Of a stretch of 64,000 nucleotides of DNA, positions 35,360 through 47,233 are shown piece after piece. The stretch spans positions 15,193,985-15,257,984 of the forward strand of contig CM026433.1 in the NCBI GenBank assembly GCA_014871385.1, read 5' to 3'. The stretch is from Ceratodon purpureus. Taxonomy: Eukaryota; Streptophyta; Bryopsida; Pseudoditrichales; Ditrichaceae. The notes beneath the pieces are model-generated. The model was not told the DNA's origin. It saw only the letters and a program-made list of their open reading frames with translations, and did no database searches. Position 1 is the first letter of the stretch; every line of letters begins with the position of its first letter. The position numbers and the translations under genes are program-made.

Positions 35360-35981
35360 TTAACCCCTAAAGGACAAAGCAACCACTTTTGGATTAGGCT
35401 AGAAATTGAAAGCACTGTAAAATGCCCTAGAAGGGTTGGATTTGAGTGTTTTTAGTTCCTAACCTCTTTAGAATCAAGTTGGCAGTAAGGATACGCTGAA
35501 ATTCACAACGAAAGTGCACCTGTGATTTTAGAAAAAAGAAAATAGTTGAGTGGTGACGGTGTTTCTACAATGTATTTGGTATATTGTATTGAGCAGTGCA
35601 TTTCCTTGTAATTTGAGCACATTGTGCACTAAACTGAGTATCTCAGCTTGTGGGTTTTTTTTTAAAATTTTTTTGTAATGCTTGTATAACCAACTTTTTA
35701 TAAAATTCTGAAGTACCAATTTTCAGTCAAATGTGGAAACTCACTATTAGTATTTCAGAAGTTCACTAATCTTCTAAACTTCACATGTTATTATCTCCCA
35801 ATCCGTTGCTTCCCCAAACCCAAAATTTTGTACAAATTTTGGGAGTCCACTACTTTCAAAGATCTTATGGTTAAATTGCTTATGGTGATTCTCAAATCTG
35901 TCTCACATTGGAAGATGCAGGTATGGCATTGTAGTGACTCCAAAATTGTGGAAATACCCCTCCGTTCTTTTTGGATTAATA

Positions 35982-36227
35982 GAGTTATTTGTAAAGTCAC
36001 TCAAAACCTGAGTTTTTGACTTGTAATTTGGAAAGGACCGGATCGGCATGATCTCACTGTAGACCCAAAATAGAATAATGGATAGATTGAAATTTTTATT
36101 CAAAAAAATTGGAAGGAGGGAGAAGAATTGGCTAGAGAGGTGGGACCGTGAGGAGGAAGAGGAATGGTACTAGCTCTAGTCCATGAAAAAAGGAGGACAA
36201 AAGACTGGATGCCTTTACAAATAACTC
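35982..36227. mobile_element. MITE with 15-bp terminal inverted repeats, copy 1
   Basis: The ends are GAGTTATTTGTAAAG and CTTTACAAATAACTC, perfect inverted 15-mers. A second copy in the same orientation at 53581-53820 is about 90 percent identical. No coding capacity. The superfamily is not determined because the target duplication is ambiguous. Confidence 0.8.
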
Positions 36228-36290
36228 AAATATGTTTTGGAAACAAAATAGCTTCACTTCAGGAATAGGCTTAATGTGATGTTCACAACC

Positions 36291-36858
36291 TAAGAGCATC
36301 TGCACCGGTGGTCCACAAGTCGGGCTCACTAAGAGAGGCTTTACGCGGCCGCTCAACATGTTTCCTCGGGAGGCTTCTTCGGTCCCGCAGCGGTGCTCCA
36401 AGAATCGTGACACGCTATCCACGTGGCCGGCCCTCATTGCCCTCGTTGAGTCGTCTGTTAGAGCATCTACAGCCGTGGTCCACAAGTAGTTAAACAGGAG
36501 AGTTTGAAGGGGCCGGAGGCCAAACCGTCCCGCACCGTTGCTCCAGACCATTTATCCTGGGTCGCGGGATCCATAGAATTTGCTACGGGCTCTGCAACCT
36601 CCAGAGTCGAGTAAGGGCCCTCAAGCGGGATTATCGCGTCATTAATGCCTATTTACGGATCCTGCTGCTGTCTGTGCACTTCCAACTTCCGGCTCCGAAT
36701 AGACGAGGGCAATGAGGGCCGGCCACGTGGATAGCGCGTCAAGATTCTTGGAGCACCGCTGCGGGACCGAAGAGGCCTCCCGAGGAAACATGTTGAGCGG
36801 CCGCGTCAAGCCTCTCTTGGTGAGCCCAGTTTGTGGACCACCAGTGCAGAAGCTCTAA
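36291..36858. mobile_element. Tourist-like (PIF/Harbinger) MITE with long inverted ends and TAA target duplication
   Basis: The element (36294-36855) begins GAGCATCTGCACCGGTGG and ends with the near complement, and is flanked by TAA on both sides (36291-36293, 36856-36858). The inverted ends extend about 158 bp at roughly 90 percent identity and are GC-rich, unlike the AT-rich surroundings. A 3-bp TAA/TTA duplication and a GAGC-type terminus fit Tourist-like elements. A second terminus-like sequence (TTAGAGCATCTACAGCCGTG, from 36459) inside suggests a nested relative. Confidence 0.8.
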
Positions 36859-38512
36859 TAGCACGAGGCTTCTTTTAATTCAAAACAATATCACACTGAT
36901 GTCAAAACTGATTTTAGAAGAACAAGGACACGGTGTCAAACAAACAGTTGATGACCAGTAAAGGGAATTATGTTATTTGTGAGGGTGATTCTCTGACAAA
37001 TGACATAAATTTGCATGCCAGACTTGATGCTTCTGGAAACTGTAGTGTATCCCTCTGATACCGTGTACTTTTTACAGCATATATTTTTATTCCATGCATA
37101 CAGTCCCATTTTGATGCCATGTCCTTTGATACCACATTCTTTTGATGCGACGTATTTAGTATCATGTAATTTTAGGACAACTTTGGACATCGTGTCAGCA
37201 ATTCACCAGTACTGGAAGCTCAATGCTCACTGTCTTGGTCCTCGGGAGTCAGGGTACTGCAAATGCAATGCACACTTAGGGGCGCTTCACACTGCGAAGT
37301 TGAGAGGCCGACCGTCAAAAATCTAGACCATATTAAGTTGAGAGTCTCAATTTTTGGGATAGGAAGATATATTAAATTAGTCCACTTCAAGCCTCTCACA
37401 TGTCACAGTGTAAAGCCCCAAAGTCCAAGTCCAAAGGCCAAGACCTATGATATAAACATTTGAAGATTTCTAAAAAATTGAAAACAAATCAGAATATTCT
37501 GAAAAAATAAGAAAAGGTATAAAACTATTGGAGAACTTGTGGAAACATTTCGTTGTTATAACAAAGTTATGACTAGTTGAAACTCAACTTATTTTAGACC
37601 AGTATAGATGTAGTGCTGATGATTGTCAAAATGATTATTCAATAGAGGATGACAAGACTTGTGGAACATGACTAGACCTTAAAGCATCAACTCAATAAAA
37701 ATAGGTTGATTTAGGGTCCAGGCAGGCTCCCCCATATTTCAATTTCTACAAGATAAAGCCATGATTTTGATACAATATAGACAATTATCATATCTTTCTA
37801 CTAGACCTTATATACTTCAAAATTTCTTATACTTTAGTAGATATTTGCAGTCAAAGTTTGAAAACACTATTAGGGCATACTGAAATTTGTCCAAAACTAC
37901 AGTATATGCTCAAAATTTCCCGGAAATTAATTAGATGACAAAATCTTCAAAAATTCACAAAAACCTGAGATTTTACTCTTTTTTTAAGTTTTGTTTTTTT
38001 TACATGTAAATGAAATTTGAAGGCATGATCTCATCGCTCGGATTTCCAATCCAATATTCCTCCATATGCCATTTTTACTATCAAAGACCGGCCTTTGTTT
38101 TTTGAATTTCAGCATACATCCATGTGAAAAATCAAGCATTTCTTTAGGTTTTGTATGTTGTATGACGAGAAAAGTGCATGTACATATTTCTAATCCATCT
38201 GGAAACAAGAATTTGAAGAGCCACACATCAAATTTACTTTTGAAATTGGTTTTTTGGGCTCACAAAACAATTCAAATCCATTTTGCAAGAACGGAAAAAA
38301 AAAAATTTCCAACTTTAAACATTACGATTTGACAAATGGTAAGGAGTTTGAATCTAAGATGTGAGGTAGATTTACATGTAAAAATAAGGTACTAGATCCT
38401 ATGGTTATTCCCCTCAAAATACATCAAAACTTGAAAAATTACACTATATATTGAAAAAGTCTAGTTTTGACAGTTCTTGGCAATTTCGAGGCCTTTCAAC
38501 TTTAGGAGTTAA

Positions 38513-41500
38513 CAGTCCAAGAGCCTTGTCTTCTTGTGCATATTTTAATATAAAAAATCCATGGCCTCCTAGAAGTTTGGGTCGAGCATTTTGCTCAATC
38601 CAGTATTTGCTTGGGAAGCCATTGCCTTAACACCAAAACTTTGAAAAAGAGTTGCCATGTAGGGTCTTTTGGTGGCGATGGCCTCTCGACCCTGGATCAT
38701 AGTGTGAAGACATTTTTGTCAGACCTTGGGTATTCTAGCCATCTCATTAGTGCAAACTGGCGGCCTCTAGACTAACAGTCATCTTGTGAAGCCCATTCAC
38801 CATAAATTTTAGAAGAATGGATTAATCTGATTAGCTAAGAAATGAAATATTTCCATATGGTTATTAAAACTGTGGTTAAGACTCCTCACAAGAAGAACTT
38901 TAAGAATGGATGAAAAATTTATACGGTTGTCAATGTGGTATTGTTTTTTGTTCACGAAATTTGCTAAAGGCCCAGTTTATTGAATATCCTCAAAGCCTTA
39001 GATAAATAGGTTATTTAAATTTACATAAATTGGGCCTAGCATTTACTTGGCTTCTGGAGAATTCTAAACTCATTAAAAATATCCTTATACTCTCATTTTT
39101 ATAGCTGATATGTCATCACAAACTATTTTGAGCAATATGTGGTCGCAATCTATTTCAAGCAAGGTTCCATAGTGTCAAAAAAAACTATTATGAAATTTTA
39201 CATGTAGATTCTTTGGGTCACTATGTAAATGCTAGGCTTATCATTAGATTCGAATATGTAATACAAAGGTTATGAAACATTGAAGATTTTAAAACCTAAA
39301 GTGTGCACCAAATTAAAAAAAAAGAATAAAAGATGTGTTGTCATTTTATGGAGATTTGTGATTTCCGTAGGAAGCTTTGAGCCACTCCATTTTAATAAGT
39401 GAGGTAAGAGATATGACAAGTCATGTTATGTATTTAGTCAACTCTTCAATTCTTCAATTGGTCAAAAATATCTTTAACAACTCATTTTGAATTCAATCCT
39501 AATAATTTTCCAAACATTTCAAATTTCAATGTTTTTTGATAACTTGTTATATCATTATCTGCTTTTTGTGCGGATGTAATTAGTCATTTATTTTTATCTT
39601 TTATTCTACACTTTAATTTAAAATACATTTTTGGAAGACAAATATCAAGGTTTTGTCTTTTGAATTTTTTTATGTAAACTACAAGTCATTTTTCTGATAA
39701 AATATGAAACTTTCCATTCTAAATTGCAAAGCATATTTTAGGAAAATTTAATTAAAATGAGCTTTCAGCTTTTTGAAGCATTGGAAAGAAGTTGTTTTTA
39801 GAGTTTAAACACTATGATCTTGCATATGATTTTGTTTCACATTCTAAAATTTTGAAAAATAATATTCTAATAAATGGGCTATAAGATTCTACGGTTGGAT
39901 TTGCCAAAAGGTGTTATGAAAAAAATAATCTTGCTTTTACAAAAAGGTGTTGTAAGATAGTTTTTGGTCTAAAATCATAGGGGCATTTTAGGAATTATGA
40001 GGGATTAAAGAGTTTAAGCATGGATAAATCTCAAATTAAGGAAATTTTTTCTTGGTTTTTGGCGCACATGTAAATGGTTTTGATAGCCTTCTAGTATCAA
40101 AACACTAGAATTCTAGCTTTTAGACCTTTGATAAATCACAAAAAAATAATACAACTCCAATTAAAATTAAAAAAATTTATTGATGTTCTTTGTGATTTTT
40201 CATTTTTTAGTAATTGTTTTTTACTAACTATGGCATTTAAATAGCATAAAAGACTCCAACAATGGTAGTTTGTAGTATTGTTAAATTACTAGCTACTAAA
40301 CATTCGTTCTGTGTATTGATTGCCTTTCTTAAATGCTAATTTCAAGGTTTTTTAGCTATTAGAGTTGCCCTTTTGATTAAGTTTTCTAGTAGACTTATGA
40401 TTGGTCAGTACACTTCTCCGTTGTAGTGTAAAGAAGCCTCTAGGATTGATTGTTCTAAAATCACTTATAGAAGCATACAAGTCTACTTTTGATAGTGTTT
40501 AATTTTGAACAAAAGTGTAATTGCATTCAAAATAGTTTTTCATAAGGATTTCACAATTTTGTTAATTTTATACAAACTTCAAGAGTGCAAGTATCATCTA
40601 TCTCATATTTGATTCCAGAGTTTTCTATATCCATACCTTAGCATTTCTAGTTTCTACTCATGAGCATATCCAAAACCACCAACTTGAAATTGTAGATTAA
40701 GCCAAGAAAAGCACTATTACAAGCAGGATTTGATTCATTCTATGGTGATTTTAGAGCAATTTGAAACAAAAATCCTACAAGTGGTGGTTTGAAAACAACT
40801 AGAAAGAAATATTCTAGGGTGGTTGATTGTTTAATTTCTAAAGTTCATTTAAATCCAATTCAGGTTTTAGAATGAGTTGAAGTAATAAAAAGAAAATTCT
40901 AAAGTTAGAATTTTTGAGGATGAAGATAATACTATAAATTGAATGAAGTTTTTGGTGAATTTACAATTTTTTTGGAAATTTTTCATTGACAAACTTTTTT
41001 TTTTCTTCAAACTTTAGCCGCAATGAACTTTTCATTTTTATGATATTTTTTGAATTTTTATTTATAATAATATATTCTTAAACAAACTCCTATACAAATT
41101 ACCAAGCCATCGAAGTTGGAGTATATATGAGTTTTACAAAGGCAGACTTCAAAGTTTGACTAAAAAAAAGTTCCAAAGTTGCTTGAAAAAAAATTCAACC
41201 CACTTTAATCTTTATGATCTCACAAATGAAGAAAAATCAATGGTAAATTATTTTGGTATATGAGTAGTATGTCCAGTTAATTTTAATAACTTATTGTTAA
41301 ACTACTAAAAAATGCTTATATTGAGATGTATCAAACTTGAAGTAGAAAAGAATCAACTTTGGAAGTTTTTGGTTCTAAAAACATCAAGGAACTTTAGGGA
41401 TTATGCACAATCAACTAGATATCAAGAATAAATCAAAGTAACTTGTATTTTTTTTTAAATAAGAACCTTTATTACCATATTAATAACTTGACATGTCAAA

Positions 41501-41816
41501 CTATTTCAATGTTTGTAAATTCAAGTTACTTCAAAGAAAAATCTTTGTTAATGAAGCAATTTGTTCAAAGCACCCAATTTATCCTAAATGATGTAGTGAA
41601 AAGGGATTTGATAATGGTGGTGATGGGATGAAACTAGGTATAAATGGAATATGACAATGTTAATTGTAGGTAGATGTATTAAAAATTGTCACTTATAAAT
41701 TAAAGAAGCTCATGTTGGTACCTGTAAACATCATTTCATATTTTAAGTGGATCATAATTACCATTAGAGTTACTAACTCTATTATAAACTCTGTTCCGGT
41801 TTGTTATGTAAAAATA
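38513..41816. other. AT-rich transposon-derived DNA
   Basis: No gene is supported. A terminus resembling the GTTC end of the TTAA family (CAAGGAACTTTAGGGATTA) occurs at about 41,385-41,403, so at least one more degraded member is present. Its partner end was not found. Confidence 0.45.
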
Positions 41817-42485
41817 TTAACAGTGATTTCCTGTTTCAGTAAGGCGTTCAAAAAGTAGGTACTCAACCCAGAAGAACTCAGCCTGTTTCAAAATACAATT
41901 GAGAGCATGTCTAAAATGAAAGACGCAACCACATTCCTCCAGGTTATGAAGACAAAGACTGACGGTTGGAGGTAAGGAAGGGACACAATCGGGCTTTGTT
42001 ATTACGCAGGCTGATAGCTCAAAAAGCAACCAGATTCCATGCACCGTGAAACACCCAATAGCTGGTGATCTAGCAAAATGTACATCTGCACTGGTGATAT
42101 TCACTTGGGGCCTTCTCCATGTTCTCCCCTGTTGCAGGCTACTAAGATTACTGTCCAGAGACCCGGTGACAGATACTGAACTCAAAACCTAAACCTCACT
42201 TAAGTTCTAACGCTGGAGAGACGCCATCTACTAAATGGAGGCAGAAACCAAATGTTTCTTCATGTCTGTTAATTCAAACCACGTGTTCTTCATCGAAGCG
42301 AACAGATAACTTAAAAAGAATACACAACCTCAGCTGCTGACCCCTTGTTTCTGGAACAGTGTGAATAAGAATCCAACGCATAAGAAATGGTGGACAAGCC
42401 GTAGTACTGCTCAGGCAGACAATTAATCAAGTCTTGAATTAACTGCTGCAATTACTTGAAATCCGCACAACGCTCCGAGGCTCGT
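41817..42485 (-). other. 3' flank of CCR4 copy 2
   Basis: Homologous to 26,813-27,490 in inverted orientation, so it is the 3' untranslated region and flank of the gene copy. The 122-codon frame here is not regarded as a gene. Confidence 0.5.
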
Positions 42486-45400
42486 CTAGCGACGTACGCG
42501 AGGCTTGCAGCGAAACTCAGCCAACAAGGCAATGTGGTCTGACGACCATTCGGGAGAGGGCAACCCCGTGTCCTTGCGTAAACTGTCTTCATCCAGCAGC
42601 TCCAATAGTGACTCCACAGTTAAAGAGTCCGCTGTACAACATCACAAGCCTTCGGTCAAATACGCACTACACTCTAATTCACCAGACTCTATCCTAAATG
42701 AATAATTGCCTCAGCACGCTCTACAAGACCACTGCCCTTTCACGAAACAAAAGTTGAACAATGTAATCCATCACTTAACCCTTCCCTCCACTATCCCAGG
42801 GCATGGTCTTTCGGAACTGCAACAGAAGAATATGAACAGAAATGCAAATCAGCAGTCGACATCAACGTCTTCTCTTTGATGTGAGTGCAAAAATCAGAAG
42901 GACAAGACCGTCTTACCAGTGTAGAAGATGTAGTCAAGAGTGCCCAGAAAATCACGGGTACAGTTTGTAAAGTGTGGTTCGATTGTGGTTGGATCCATAC
43001 GTCGCCTTTGCTTATCTACTGCTGGGCCAATCCCGTTCATCCTCCCAAAGGACGAATAAGCACTCACCTGCAAAATTTTCACAACTGATAACTTAACACA
43101 ACATCTAACCAGCCCTAGAATCCCAAATACATGCTCAGCTTTGTCTCTGAAAAGTGATGTCCCGGGCAAATTTCTTCACACATAATCGTGTCACGAAAGT
43201 CTTCACACCCCAGTGACAAATTGAAGGGAAAAACACATTTCCCTTTAGTCAAAATTCATTTTTGATCTTAGTATAGAAAATACTAGGTGTATTGTTGGCA
43301 TTGAAACTTAGGATTCTAATATGGCATCTATCACCTATATGAACACTACAAGTAAACTATAGATATGGATATTCTCGTCTAGTTTATCAAATATTAATTT
43401 GGAAAAAATGGATTTGTCATCCATGGCATGCCATGTTTTTGCAAAGCAATGACCACAGTGGTTCCACTTTTATTTAAAAATAAAGGTGACAAATGGTTTT
43501 TCTCATTTATGAACCCCCTAATCGACTCAACGAGTATAAAAAAAATTAAATGTTCATAAAAACCAAAGTTTTGTAACAGTAGAACTCTTATATTTTGCAA
43601 CCCTGTTAGTTTCATAGTTGGATTTAATGTGACGTTGGAGCAATAACAAAATTTGTATTGTTGTTCAAGGTATGAAGACTTTCTTGACGCAGGTGTACTG
43701 AACACAATTGCAAACTACATGTAGCAGTTCAGAAAATATTGGCACGAAAGTTGCTCACCAGTGGCAGTGAATGACAAAGCTTGCTTGGAGGCCGCAAAAT
43801 GTTCAGAGGATCAACTTGCAGGTCTGGATGGGCGGGATCCACACGGCCTGTTGATAACAGACAGTGAGGCGCACTGCAATAACATTCCAAAAAATAAAAC
43901 GGTCAGAACCATATTAAGCGTTTCCGAGTAAAAAATGCAATCACGACGTTTGATTATTACCACTAAAGAAGCACCAACCTGCCAGGAACAGAGTTGAAAT
44001 CTCCAGCAACCAACATAGGGATGTCTGCACTGGCTGCTATCTTCTCAAGCCCTTTCAGCAGAGTGTGTACCTGAGCACAAAAACCATTCCAATTCTCTGT
44101 AAAACTGAACCTAGAATATTAACATCAAATAAAACCAGGAGTCCGTAATTACACGGACAAAAATTCATGCAATCAGTAAATCCGAGGTCATCAAAGACGT
44201 AATTAAGAACAAGAATAACTGAAAGATGGGAGGAACCTACACACCTGCCACAGCTTCACGTCTTTAAGCTCCTGGTTTGCATGAATATGCGTGTTTGCCT
44301 ACCAGTACCCACCAAGCCAACAGTTCAAAAGTGAGACAACCATATAAAATGGTTCAGAAAAAGATAATATTGAGTGCCTTAATGGTTATAATATGCCCGT
44401 ACTATGACCTTGGATAGCCTGCAGAAATGTATTGACCATTTATGCGAACAAAGTACTTGTGCAGGTTCCAAGAGAAGCTACTCACCACACAAAGAAGTTG
44501 GCCACGCTTGCCAGAGGCTGCTTGAGAATCCATAAACCCTCCAGTGTCACGCGCTTCAAGTACCACAATCAGAGCTACATTATCCTGCATAAGATACACA
44601 ATCTCAAACTCACTAGACGTCCATTTGCATATGAGAAACAATATTTTAAACAAGTTCTAGTTCATTGCCAGGAACGTTTGCAATTTACTACTTGTCCTTT
44701 ACTAGAATACTCCAGAACAATTTGTTAATTGCCACTACTCAGCTGGAGCTATTAAATGACCGTTGAGAAGAACGATGAATACAACTTTCAAGGTTTCATA
44801 TAGAAGACCAGACTAAACAACAACTATCCTTCAGTATTCTTTAAAACAGTTGCACCCAAAGAGCCGACGCATTGACAAACCTTCAAAAGCCGAGTCAAAG
44901 CTGCCTTCTTAGTTGTTGGTAGCAAAGCCTCTGATAAAGACTGTGCAGCCTTGTTGAACTCCACCTGCACAATAAACAATAAGATTCAGAATAACGGTGT
45001 GCAAAGCCACTCGTTGGACATGAACTGTTCATGTCTAATGTTCATATATACCCAGGCTTGGGGAAGCTAAATGCAAGAGTTTGAGGAGAAACGACCCAAT
45101 AGATAAGCTGAAATAAATTCCCAAATCTGACCCTGCCAAATACGAGGCATGTGTAAAAACCTCCCGCTAATAAATATCTCTACACAATGATCAAGGCTTA
45201 AAGCAAAAACATTCTAAGTAATCAATGTCAAAAGCTGTAAAGTATCCTACCTCATATTTCTTCACTAAAGAGAAGCGATCTCGACGAAAAAATGTAGCAC
45301 AACCATCAATGACATAACTACCACCTGTATACACCTGTTATTCATAACAAAACTACAGTCAGCCTTCAAAGATACCATTCCCGAGCATTCATCGTCAGAG

Positions 45401-47233
45401 GACACAACTGAACATGAGCCAAAGTACGAACAAGTTATCGAACAACTACATCTAAAGTATCGTTCCAAAGAAAAATTATTTCGCATTTTTACTTCTGCGA
45501 ACATCAATCAATAATAGCTGTTGAACAGAGACTTCAGTGCATAAAAGGGAGACAAAAATCTTACCTCTCCAGTTTTCTTCTTGTATACACCCGTGTAACC
45601 ATGCTTCTCTAACTCAGGTGCATAGAAATCTTCATAATGATCACTTTGAACCTACAAAACAAGCCCCCAGAACTCTGTTCAAATCCCTGTAAAGCTGGTA
45701 ATACGCTAGTACCAAAGCTCCTTAAATTAAATGCTCATTAAATACAATGAAAGCAGCACAGACATGCTGTGAGCCAGAGCAACATCCTCATACCCGTGCG
45801 CCTTGCCTCAACTTTACTGTGACCAATACTACTGCATAAAACTTAACATAGATGGCGCATACCTCCTGAAGACACAGAATGTCTGCACGGTATGCTACAA
45901 TCTCCCGCAGCAGGTTCTGCCTCCGGTATGTCCATGCCAACGCCCACGGTGGACAGTAGCTGTACTGCTCGCTCGTCGCATACAGGTCCGACAGAACATT
46001 GTACGACATCACTGTGAAAGTCCCAGACGATGCCGTCCGCCCATCCGTCTCCACCGGACCCATTCCATCCATCGAGTTCACCGTCAGCAGCCGCCGAGGG
46101 GTCGGAGACGGTGCTGGGATCACCCGCGACGTTTGCCTCTGGTGAGCAGGTGCCGCCGGCCGCCCCGTGCTTCCATCAATGGCCACGCACTCTATCTTCA
46201 GAATGTGACCGATGTCCTCCGTCGTCGGCGTGTAAGTCTTCCCCTGCCCGACTTCGCACCACACATCGCCAGCTTCCTGGCTCTGGTTGTGGGAGGCCAT
46301 CCGAACGGGGCTGGAGAACACGGACCCATTGCTGTGAGCGTGTGTTGCAGCCCCACCCAGACTCCCATCCAGAGATCGCAGAGTTTTCGCTGGGTTCGTG
46401 TTGAACGAGTTGAATGGGGATTCATCCTCTTCGACGCCGTTTTCTCGCTTGTCTGCGGCCTCCTGGTGCATAATAACATGGTGCCTCCATGAATCTATGA
46501 AACACTTCTGCGTGCAATGCAAGCTCTTCGACTGAGCAAGTTTTGCTTTAATGCACTGCACACATTGCAGTGTAGCAGGCTCAGATGGGTGTATACAGCA
46601 GACTAAAACTTTCTGCTCACTCTGTAGTCGAAACCTGTTTGTTTAACACAGAAGGCAACAAATTAAACTTTTGTCCTCCTGACTGTCAGTTCAGTTTTTC
46701 ATTGCTCCCAAAACAAGCTACAAACGTCATCTTCCCCAAAATAACCCTAAATTACCCATCACCAACTTAGGTCATAGCCGCTCGAAATATTGTGCGCCAT
46801 GAATCATGTAACGCTATGCAAATGCAACTATTCACCTCATCAAAGAAACCGCAGCAATTCCTTCCAGATGCAGAGTTCAGCTCAAACTTGTTTATTCGAG
46901 AAAGTGTAATTATCCAAAATTGCCAACTGCACAGATTTGACCTAATTTATGACCACACTAAGTAAGACCTCATATCAGATATTATAAAGACAGGCTATCA
47001 TCGCCCTCTAGAAACCCTCGATGCAAGTTATTCAGGAACAACACAAATATATACGACCGTGATAAACCCCCATACCATCGGCACTGGAGGAAATAGCCGT
47101 CGGTCGACGACGCCTCCGTCACATCTTCAGGCGAAAGACTCGAATCACCCCGACGTAGTAGTACATATGCCGACAACTCGCACCCTACGATCGGAATGTC
47201 GGTCGGGAGGTGCACCCGCACCACACTCAGCAT
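42486..47233 (-). CDS. CCR4: CCR4-type poly(A) deadenylase, copy 2 (inverted paralogue)
   Basis: Eleven coding exons on the minus strand: 47233-47076, 46634-45863, 45651-45565, 45334-45251, 44964-44881, 44584-44486, 44298-44245, 44070-43979, 43873-43759, 43067-42917, 42631-42486. They total 1842 nt, 613 residues, one codon longer than copy 1 because of a change in exon 2 (FNSFNTN). Every other exon has exactly the length of its partner at 22.8-26.8 kb. The Mynd-like Cys/His cluster and all deadenylase motifs (SYNVLSD, LCLQEV, GDFNS, SSDHIALLAEF) are intact, so the copy should be active. Introns have largely diverged. Same role as copy 1: mRNA poly(A) shortening within CCR4-NOT. The two genes are tail to tail, about 15.7 kb apart. 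Confidence 0.95.
45863..46401 (-). repeat. Near-identical tract shared with CCR4 copy 1
   Basis: Inverted partner of 23,514-24,051, with about 6 differences. It starts within exon 2 and ends at or near its 3' splice junction. Confidence 0.75.

Larger units (their letters stand above)
35360..38512. mobile_element. Composite TTAA-flanked element with nested MITE insertions (about 3.1 kb)
   Basis: The left end is TTAA plus CCCCTAAAGGACAAAG (from 35364); the right end, reverse complemented, is CTCCTAAAGTTG before TTAA at 38509-38512. Internal sequence shares motifs with the 34.1-kb element, such as TACTGAAATTCACAA-like stretches. Two unrelated MITEs (35982-36227 and 36291-36858) are inserted inside. 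The termini are further apart than in sibling elements, so the pairing of these two ends is inference. Confidence 0.45.

Noticed and set aside
45803-46492. 229-codon plus-strand frame, and its twin opposite copy 1 exon 2
   Set aside because: Antisense shadow of CCR4 exon 2; it is conserved only because the coding strand is conserved.
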